Part shown: one piece after another, positions 1 through 9,295 of the stretch | How positions within the stretch are numbered: the stretch's first letter is position 1 | How the letters are laid out: each line of letters opens with the position of its first letter | Assembly (NCBI GenBank): GCA_000226015.1 | Contig: JH153431.1 | Span: 126,955-148,615 of the forward strand | Source of the DNA: Mnemiopsis leidyi | Lineage: Eukaryota > Ctenophora > Tentaculata > Lobata > Bolinopsidae | DNA length: 21,661 nucleotides | Direction: 5' to 3' | Made by a program: the position numbers and the translations under genes | The notes under the pieces: generated by a model | What the model saw: only the letters and a program-made list of their open reading frames with translations | Told to the model about the DNA's origin: nothing | The model's database searches: none

Positions 1-1051
1 TAGGGGAGGGAGAACGTAGGAGGGAGAAACGTGAGGGGGAGAAATTTGGCAAGAAACTCGAGGGGAAACTTGAGGAGAAAGTGAGGAGTTTCTTGGCAAT
101 TTTACGAACCTCTAATTATTAATTGTCTAAGATGATCATGTCCAAAGTTAAAAAAACAAAAGTGGCACAGTTCAGAGCCACACAAACCTGTTCGAGTGAA
201 AACCGCGCTCCATCTATGATACTGAAAGCTGTTCTCTCTTGAGCCTGGGTTATGGGTATCCGCATCCTTGTACTTCAGTACAGGGAACTGTTTCTAGTGG
301 TTACATTTCACACGCATCGTTTTGACTGAACTAGTCAGCACGGGAAAATTTATTCCTCATCCTATGAAAGAGAGTTAAGGAGCAGGTAGTTACTTTCAGA
401 AGCAGTAACTAAATCAGAAAGTATTAAGGTAAATAAATAAGTAAAATATTAGTATTCGGTGTAGAAGTGTGAAAAAGTAAAAGTTCAATGGTAAGAACCC
501 AGGTGGCAGGTAAAACTAAGAAAACAAAAATGCAGTAAAACAAAGTTGAACGGATGAGTGGGAATAATGCTGTTTCATATTGAGATATTAAGAGAAAGGT
601 ATTACAAGTCAGGTCAAGTTACACAGAATGGTCTTTGTGGTGTTGTATTTCATTTACTTCCATAGGCAAAAGTAGGGAAAAAGTCTAATAACCCTAGTGA
701 AAGGGGTATAATCAGGATATTATCTGGATTAGTTTTGTAGCGATGTTGAATTAAAAGTTAGTTAAACTTCAGCTATAAAATGCCACCAAACTCAAAGGCT
801 AATATAATTGACATTATCAATTTGTTTAACTTTAACATAATTAAGTAAAATAAGTGTGTTGTGACTCGCCTGCTGCATAAATAAGTTAAATTCTCTGCAA
901 ATAAACCGATATAAGGGGCAATATCAATTAAAAATTCGCCCGCGGATTGTGAGCAATGTCAGATCTACTTGACCGTGTGAACATTATCATAAGTACAAAT
1001 ATTCAAGTAGATAATTAAAAAAGTAGCAGTTGTATCTGCCCGTTCAAACCG
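1..1051. other. Intergenic sequence 3' of THOC7, no gene seen
   Basis: No recognisable coding exon, RNA gene or mobile element was found on either strand. The first ~90 bases are a purine-rich (G/A) stretch with repeated GGGAGA/GAGGAGAAA-like words, probably low-complexity sequence. The remainder is AT-rich. The part nearest 1051 should hold the THOC7 3' UTR (minus strand), but I could not identify a convincing AATAAA-type signal there. Confidence 0.6.
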
Positions 1052-2473
1052 CTAAGAGTCCACCTCCATCTCTTGAACGGGATCTTGAGATAGTTCACAC
1101 TGTAACTGTTGTATACTGTACACTAGGACTTCGAACTGTCGCTTTCTCTTTTGTACCTGAGTGTTGTCATGGTTACTAGTGTTAGTTACGTGGTTGTAGG
1201 TGTTATTGTCATGGTTAAAATCATTTATATCATGGCAACAGTTGTTTATGTCATGGTCACAGTTGTTTATGTCATGGTAACAGTTGCTTATGTCATGGTA
1301 ACAGGCGTTTATGTCATAGGAACAGGCGTTTATGTTATGACTTATGGTTGCATGTTCGAGGATATTTCCCTATTTCACATTAAACAATAGTTAAGATTAG
1401 AAAATTATCCAGTTCAGACCTCTTCCTCGAAGAAAATCTTCTTTTTCTTCAATTCTTCAATCTCTTTCTCGGTCTGAAACATAAGAACATGACCTACTGA
1501 TTTGTTCTTATTTATGGACATTTTATTTCGAGTATTCTAGACTTAAATTTTCTTTTGAGAATTCAGGGAGTTTGTTACGATATTCCTGGTTAACACAAAC
1601 CAGATGGGATAGTATTAGTGTTAAAACATTCAGATTTAGTGATCAGTACGGACTAACCCTGGAGATAGCTGCAGTGGTCTCATCTTTAGAGGGGTACTGT
1701 TTAATGAGCTGGGCAATAGCGTCGTATTGCAGTTTGTGAGACTTGATTTGTTTTGCCTTGCTCAGCTGCTGCTGATACTTCTCTATTCGTTCCTTTCCGG
1801 CTTCTATCTCCAGCTCAATCTCTGTAGCGGGATAGTCAGCTTGACATTAATTTCAAATCCGCGCAAAACTTCTTATAGTTATAGTAAATGTTGTTTAAAT
1901 TTGTGATTTTTTCAGCGTTGGTGCACAACACGTAGTCTTCAAACAAAAAATCATTAATGAGAATAATCTAACAAATAAATGAACCTGAATGAAGTTTAGC
2001 ATAGTTTTTAGCTTAAAGAAATGAACCTGAATGAAGTTTAGCATAGTTTTTAGCTTCCAGTTCGTTCATCTGTTTTACAACATGTAGTTTGTCTACAGTC
2101 ATCTCACACTGAGCTATGATCGTTATCATCTGGGTAATTAAATATTTTCTAACGAGCTTACTTAATCAACATGATTGTACTTTAAGTTGAGTAAAATTAA
2201 AAACAGCTCCCCTGGGAAGCCCCACCCCCTCAAAAAAAGAAAAAAAAGAAATGAAAACAGCGTGCTTTTAAAAGCTTCTGCAACAAAAAGTCAAGTCCCG
2301 GTACCAAATTGTACCTTTTGAAATGTAGCTTCATCAGAGTTGGGTTCCTTGACCCATTTAACAAAGGTTTTGAGAAGATTAACGACCCTTTTCTCCTCTC
2401 CACTTCCTTCTCCGTCCATAAGCAGTCTTTTTCTAATGACGTCATCCTCCGTCACTATGTCCGATCCAGGCAT
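1052..2473 (-). CDS. THOC7: THO complex subunit 7 (TREX mRNA-export complex)
   Basis: Five minus-strand exons: 2315-2473, 2027-2129, 1658-1821, 1420-1473 and 1052-1156. They total 585 nt, giving 194 residues plus TAG, close to the ~200 residues usual for animal THOC7. All introns are GT-AG and all junctions are in phase. The N-terminus carries the family signature DDVIRKRLLMDGEG (residues 11-24), followed by NLLKTFVKW. The middle has QCEMTVDK and a charged coiled-coil (about residues 75-175) containing QYDAIAQLI. The C-terminal exon has RQFEVLVYSIQQLQ and an acidic tail. THOC7 is known to pair through coiled coils with THOC5 in the nuclear THO complex, which loads export factors on nascent mRNPs. 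The start at 2473 is chosen because it places the signature where the family has it; an upstream in-frame ATG (2536) would add non-conserved residues. Two oddities: the exon 2 donor is duplicated, and the exon 4 donor (GAG|GTCTGA) is weak. Confidence 0.92.
1195..1345. repeat. 21-bp minisatellite in THOC7 intron 4
   Basis: The word TCATGG or a one-base variant recurs at 1209, 1230, 1251, 1272, 1293, 1314 and 1335, an exact 21-bp period over seven units, with unit type TTATGTCATGGTAACAG. Because 21 is a multiple of three, it opens a plus-strand reading frame of heptads (Y-V-M-V-T-x-x). That frame lies antisense inside an intron and is not a gene. The array starts about 40 bp upstream (minus strand) of the exon 5 acceptor. 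Confidence 0.9.
1981..2057. repeat. 42-bp tandem duplication covering the THOC7 exon 2 donor
   Basis: The block starting GAACCTGAATGAAG at 1981 recurs at 2023, a 42-bp period, with 34 matching bases in each copy. On the minus strand each copy contains the end of exon 2 and the same donor CATTCAG|GTTCAT. The donor at 2026/2027 joins exon 3 in phase. The copy at 1984/1985 would add 42 nt containing an in-frame TAA, so the distal site must be silent or poisonous. Confidence 0.9.
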
Positions 2474-3198
2474 CCTAATGAACTGCGAAATGTTTAGTAA
2501 GATCGGGTTAATTAGTGTTCTTTTTAAGGTTTTCACAAATGTGATGACTACACAAGAAATACTAGGATCGGCTGGAATTCCACCAATCTTAGAAAGGGGA
2601 AATTAAGTGAGGTAAATTTAAGAGGTTCATGATCAAGTGTTTTCGCCAATGATATGCTCCTGATCCTGATAAGTTATTTTCATCGTCATCGGCATGGAAG
2701 TATCAGTTCTTTAAATAACTGACGGAGTAGAACTAAAATAAAGCAAAATCGTAGGATTAAATCTTACAGTAACATTACCCAATCCTCAAAACAAATAGTA
2801 ACAAATTTAACATATGATTTACAATACAACTGAAATCAACAAGTATCGTGACTTAAGTCTTAAAGTAATTACTGTATTCAATGGTGCTTTACCGTAGTTA
2901 ATTAGGAGTAAAGCGTTAGATAAAATTAAAGGTAATTTCAGAATTTTTGCTTGTTTTAAGCAAATTTCTCAGATATCAATAAGATGACGAAGTGTTAAAA
3001 ATTTTAGTTGTTAATATCTAGTTATTCAATACCAAAATATGATGGTCAACTTAAAAACCAAAAGATTTGACACTAAATGTGAGCGAAATGCACTCCAAAC
3101 CCTTTAAATGAACTAGAAACAGCCAAAACACAGCGAAATTTGAAGAACTAAATGCCAAGAATGTTTTAATAAAAGCAACTAATACCAGAAAACCAAAT
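2474..3198. other. Spacer between ATP13A1 (3' end) and THOC7 (5' end)
   Basis: This is an AT-rich spacer between two genes in the same orientation. It must contain the ATP13A1 3' UTR and the THOC7 promoter and 5' UTR. A minus-strand ATTAAA (3165-3170) lies about 29 nt past the ATP13A1 stop and is a candidate poly(A) signal. I saw no clear TATA element or extra exon. Confidence 0.5.
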
Positions 3199-6100
3199 TC
3201 AATAAAGTGGTTTTAGTTTAGCATCTCCACAAATAAATAGTAGAACTCTATCAATGAGGAAAGTGAGGACTGAGTCCAGGAGAAGTGCTATAAATACTTC
3301 ATTCTGGATGTGGTTAGGGAGCACCAGCAGGGAAAACTCGGTGTTGATTTCTGGCGCGATGCCAAAAGTGAGGATGATCATGAAGGTGGCGGTGAATACA
3401 GAGCTGTAGCAGAGCGGCTTGTTCTCGCGGAGTGACTCCATGTACGGGTGACCCCGGTAGTTGATGACGAAGGTGTTGAGTTGGAGTGTAACTGAGACTA
3501 TGTAGACAATGGAGTTGAGAAGGGAGGGTGCGAACTCCGCCTCCAGATCGATACTCGCTTTACGGGGCTCAGTTTCATGACACTTGTCCACGAGACGGAC
3601 TATTGTGTAAAGGTGCACACAGAACTGTAGAATTACAGTCAAGATGGTGTAGGTGTTGAAGATGTTAGCGTGAGGTCGCGCGCGGGACAGTTTGTCGAGG
3701 GGTTTTGAGCGGGAGATGAAGAGGAAACATCCAGCCAGAAGTAAGCCTTGTAGAGTAGCTTGCCTGGGGGAAAATTGACTAAAAGACTAGATTTCAGGTT
3801 GAAGTAAGAGAATGTGAGCCAAAAGCCACATAATATTTCTGAGATTCCGTGTAATTAACATGGAAGTTAAAAACTCTTAAACTTACCCGTCACTAAACTT
3901 GACGCCGTCCAAATATAAAGCAGACTGACAGTACGCAATAATTAGAGCATTTAGAGCGAGGATCTTGAACATCTGTAATGTAGTTACCAGAGTACATCGT
4001 CCCTGAAAGCATTACTCTCATGAGATTTCTAATACTTGTGCTTGGAATATAATAAAAATGAGATTTCTAATACTTGTGCTTGGAATATAATGGAAATGAT
4101 ATTTCCAATATTTCTAATGCTTGGAATATAATGGAAGAACTAAGAAGTATCAGCTGGGGAACTGTAACTTTCCCAAAATTTTAAAGAGAAAGTCACTAAA
4201 TGGAACAGAGGGTAAGGAATCTGGTACCAAGGTTAAAGAATGTGTTACCTGTCGAATAATGTTACAGATACACTTGACACTGCTATACTTGCTGGTGAAG
4301 GGCGATGCTATACTGGCATCTCCTAACTTCACTAGAGTATCTTCCTCAGCTTGTAACTCTTTTAGTTTCTCTTCCAACATCTTCTGACGTTCTAACACTT
4401 GGCTCTAGGATAGTATTTTATCAAATAGTGGAATGGTATTCGTTGGGATGTATCGCATATCGCCTTAAACATGTGACAGCGATTGAAACCAGGTGCGACC
4501 AATCAAGCACTCTCGCAACACTCAAAAGTGCTAAACAGTCATTAAAAAACCTTTCGATCCCGTTTGCCTTGTTCCAATTGTACGAGTATAGTTGTTTTTA
4601 GGTTTTGTTTTTCCTGAACAGCTTTCTTTTCCGGCTTAACCTATTATAAATCACTCGTTAGAATCACTCAAACGACGCAAATCAAAACTTTTACGGAAAA
4701 CAGACAAAGACAGAGGACACATGTCACATTTGCTATGTATTGGCTTTGCTTATTTTATGGACTTTTTCCTCAAAATTGCATAAAAAACGCTAAATCATGA
4801 AGTACAAACATCTAATCAGTACCTCGGGAGCATTAGCAATGATAGCGACACCCACATCAGCGTGTTTTAGTGCGCCAACATCGTTAGTTCCGTCACCACA
4901 CATAACTGTCACTAAACCTAGTGGATGGAACATGTGGATATTTGTCACGCATAAAAAAATGCGAAAATAGATGAGAAACACAATTTAAGATTTAAGAAGT
5001 ACATATAGTGCATAAGTACGAGTTTTATGTATCTTTACCCACCTTGGGATTTTAGAGTGGTAATAACTTCTTCTTTTTGTTTTGGAGTTACTCTAGCAAA
5101 CACTTGTACACGAGTGACAATCTCATCAAATAGTGAGGAGTGGTTGGCTGAAGGAGCACTCACACAATATGTCATTCCCTGGAATGTTACCAAAATTGAC
5201 ACATAGTTGTTACAACATTTTATTGGAGTCAAATTTACACATCTGTTTATTGAGTAAGGAAGGGCAAAAGTAAAAGTGTTAGAGTTACGTTTGAACTATT
5301 GAAGTAAAAAAATTTACCGGTCCTGTTAAGCAAAGAGAGTAAGATTTGTCAGCCTTGTCTAGAGGGAATGTTACGGCACCATCAGGGGTCTCCCAGATCC
5401 ATCCATCCTCTGAAATTGCAGGGTGTTATTTAGATCATTAGTAGTTTCTGTAAGGACTTTGATCGAGATACTTGATAGAACTTTAATCAAATTATTATTG
5501 TGTTCTTATTTGCTTCAAAGCAAATACCAAGAAATGCTTAAAAATGTGGAAATGTAAATCCATTAGAGAATTGTTAAGAGCTTGTCGTGCGGCTTAATAA
5601 GAAAACAAAGATTGTATTTTAGCATCAGAAACCACACGTCATTAAAACTCATGCGCGTCATAAGCGAGTGTCTGTGACTTTACATAATGCTTTTTGAGGG
5701 GCTTGTCAAGAGTTTGTGTCACCGCGCGTTACGTAAACAGTACAAATTTCTAATAAAGAGATCGCTGGGTTTTCCATGTTTCGGACCCAAATTACGATAA
5801 GCACAACAAAAGCTGTAACATTTGCGTTGACACGAATCGAAAACTTACCATGTTCAGTCAAAATGAGAATCTTTTTTGATATCTTCAGCTGATTAGCGAC
5901 ATAGCAGGCAGTCAGCGGACTATCACCAGTTATCATGACAACGTAATGTGAGGAATCTTTTAACATAGAAACGGCTGATTTAGATTCCTTCTTCAGCGGA
6001 GTGGAAAATACCTGCAAGGAAAGTATACTGAAGAATTCATAAGTACACAAATGGTCATGGAAATTCTAAAAAAGCTATGCCAACCAGATATATAGCAAGA

Positions 6101-9100
6101 ACATCGACGACATAAAACACACTCGAATCTACAATTCTACGGAACAAAAAGAAAAAGAAGGGTGAAGATATCCTTACAACAAATCCGCAGAACTCCAAAT
6201 CTTTCTCAGCGTCCTCTCTCATAACGTCCCTGACAGTGACATCTTTACCGAGAGATCTGCGCGCAAGAGCGATGACTCGGCCACCTTGAAGCGTGTACTG
6301 TTTGTGCGTTGCGTCGTAGTGTGATGGAACCTAGCATATTTACTTTGTAGACTGGTTTTATTTATATTATTGCGTCTTGTTTAAGTGAGATAACATGTTG
6401 ATTAGATCGACCAAAAGTAGTAGATTTATCAACTAACTGTCCCAAATTTAAAATACGACAAGATATTCTTAGAGTTAAAACGAAGACAAATTCAATAAAA
6501 GATTTAAAGACGACTGCTTCAGGGAAACTTGGGATGAACGCTTACCTCACTCAGCATGTTCTTTATGACTTCAGGCGCTCCCTTTGTCATGACGAGATAC
6601 TCGCAGTTGTAGTTAGCGTCTTGTTTACTCACTATCACACTCATTCTTTTCAATGTACTGATTTGAAAAGGTTTACCGGGAATCGGGATTGGAATTGTGT
6701 TAAGCTGGATTTAGCTTTATATTCGTCATGTTTTAATTAATAGGATAGTTTATATGCTAAACATAAATATTTTACTTATTCCAAAAACTAGACGAATGTA
6801 AGAAAAAAAGAGAAAAGCACAAGGAACTCACCTATTGAAATGGAATCTCTTGAGAATTTTAAGGCTCTGTTTGACGGTCTTACACATGACAACATCACCC
6901 TTCGTAAGTGTCCAGGGTAACACTGTCAGTGTTGCCCGCTCTATCGGATCTCCTATCAGTTTATCGTCCACGTACATCAACGAGTGACATGTGGCTAGAA
7001 CTTGGCAAGTTTCCAGGGGAACTGAGTCTATTGTAACTAGATCCGAACTATCTGATATTCCACAAACACCTGCATTTGGAGCAGATACAATTTGATTTAG
7101 TTTGTACGGGTTATTAAATTTTCGTTTACATTTTGATAGTAACTTTTTTGATAATGTTGGATAGTATAATGTAGCGGTGACAAGTTTATGATGCCAAGAA
7201 TAAATGATTTAGAAATGAGTTCAAGACCAACCAGTACCTGTCAATTCAAGCTTATCTGAAGTCAGAGTCCCCGTCTTGTCAAAACAACACACGTGCACTT
7301 TACCCGCAAATGGAATTCTAAACGGTTCTGTACAGTAGATACCTGGAAAATTGCATTTAGTGACAAAAATAGAAAAATGTAAACTTTGTGAGCAGCAAAT
7401 GACAAAAATTTGTAACAATTCTCATGTGACCGTACCTCAACTTTGCCATACGCCCTGTCGTTCACCAAATTACCCTGCACGAAAATTGAACACGGTGGAA
7501 CTCAAAGACTTACCCATTTTGATAAGACTAAGAAGTGAGCTGTTTACAGCTAAGGAAAGCTCAATTGGAAGTTCTGGTGGAACAACACTTGTTAGAATCA
7601 ACGTACATTCCAGGAATAGTTTGTAACGGTTTCGATCCGGGTCCTTTGTTCCTGAATAAAAATAACTACTGAAAATCTGCACAATTTAATTGGTCCCTAA
7701 GTCATAACTTCAGTTATCAATTTCAATTTCAAGAAATGTAAAACCAAGTGACTTACCTTCAATCCAAACATAAGCACTAGCAGCGATAGCAAACTGAAGA
7801 AGGAACAAGATGAACATGAAAGTCTCGAAATTGTTGGCAGTAACGCGCTGCACGCTGTACATAATGGTGCGCAGAAGTTTCCCTTGCGATGTGTTAAACC
7901 CAGTCCGCAACACGTACGCTAGACTACCACTGTCCGGAGCTACAATAGGGTGGGATTTGGTTTTTGTTAAGAATTTACACAACATTTTTAAGTCAAAGAT
8001 TATATAATAAAGAAAACAACAAATTATATTCTATGGCACGATCAATGAATATCAAATATCTTAGAACATGCAATCTCGCGATATGGTCTTACTGTCATGT
8101 ACTAACAGTACATACATTGAATGCAGCTTCAATTGTAATAATACTTACCCAATTTTCTCTTATAAAGTAAATCAAAGTTTTAATTCTAATAACTTTCAAA
8201 ACTCTATGAACGGACTGCGCTATACCGTTTTTCTATCGTAGAAATATCTGGCTTTACAGTCAGTACTTTCCCAGAACCGACAATTACTGAAAGTGTCAAA
8301 GAGCTTAACTAACATTTCAAGAACTGTTTGTTAGCAGAAGCAGAGTGTTGTATAACTTTAGTTCCACCAAACACAAGATGTAGCCTGCTGTGTGCGTCTA
8401 AATCCAGATTTCCAGAGTAACAGCAGCTACCGTCTTCAGCTACCAGTGCCTCCTGACGATTTGTATATATAATGTACCAGGTACCGCAGGGGTGGCGGAG
8501 AATATAATTGTTTTAATGTCTCTACCAAAAAGTGAGATTACAATGTTCAATCAATAATCGATCATAAAGTTAGAAGATGGATGGATAGCGCTTTCTTATC
8601 TTTTTTCGTGTTCTGATATCTAGGATGCTTTTGTAAAGAGATATTTCGTACTTTTAAAGATTTTCTACTACTGCTAATCAATAACCACAGAAATATTTAT
8701 GACTGAAATGTGCCATAGCAGGCAATACCTGAACCTAATGCTTCTGCAGCCTCACACAAGTGCAAGTAAGCAGGTAGATAAATCATGCTAGGCATGTGAC
8801 CAAAATCATAGTTGTCATCCAGTTAAGTTTCTTATTGCCGCATTAGTTAGTACAGCTCCTCATTTAACCCTCACACACGATTTCTCGAGCATTCGGCTGG
8901 GCGGACCGTGAGGCTGCAGCATAGATCCAATAGAATCCTTGGGTGAGCGTCTTTGACGCTCACCCCACGGCTAGGCAGCACCATGATTTGAGCTTGATTA
9001 CGAAGCTGACATTGAAACCAACTGTGCTACATGTGCCGTTTAGCTACAGCTAAAGGTCTGTACAAATAATGACCAAAAATTAACAAAACAAATTCTCCAA

Positions 9101-9295
9101 AAATACCTTCATAAGGGGAACAGACTCCCCAGTTAACATACTCTCATCTACAACACACTGTCCATGGAGGAGTAGTAAGTCACATGGTACAGTCTCCTCG
9201 CATCTCGTCAAAGAGACTAGGTCACCCGGGAACAACTGGTTGGATTTGACTTTCTCCCATCTCTTGTTTCGGTAAACGTTCATTGTATACGGTTC
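3199..9295 (-). CDS. ATP13A1: ATP13A1 catalytic and C-terminal exons 5-20
   Basis: This block encodes residues 244-1121. In order: actuator domain with [36 protein letters not shown]3-M4 with [18 protein letters not shown]; the P-domain start ([10 protein letters not shown]); the nucleotide domain (LKRMSV, TKGAPE); [11 protein letters not shown], where Ser replaces the usual Asn of [37 protein letters not shown]; a charged Lys/Glu linker (825-870); [16 protein letters not shown]; then six C-terminal helices in exons 19-20 ([36 protein letters not shown], others). Exon junctions in these conserved motifs are all supported by ungapped fit. The protein ends KLKPLY with no KKXX-type ER signal. 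Introns here are short, about 80-660 nt. Confidence 0.93.

Noticed and set aside
1151..1390. Plus-strand 79-residue frame of hydrophobic heptads
   Set aside because: It is the translation of the 21-bp minisatellite and lies antisense inside THOC7 intron 4.
1414..1473. THOC7 ending in exon 4 (stop TGA at 1414-1416)
   Set aside because: Joining to 1052-1156 gives an ungapped match to the conserved C-terminal part, so the 161-residue version is better seen as an intron-retention product.
1860..1940. Open minus-strand stretch between THOC7 exons 2 and 3 (contains NLNNIYYNYKKF)
   Set aside because: Exon 2 joins exon 3 directly with correct phase and family fit; this stretch would add unmatched residues and reach a stop.
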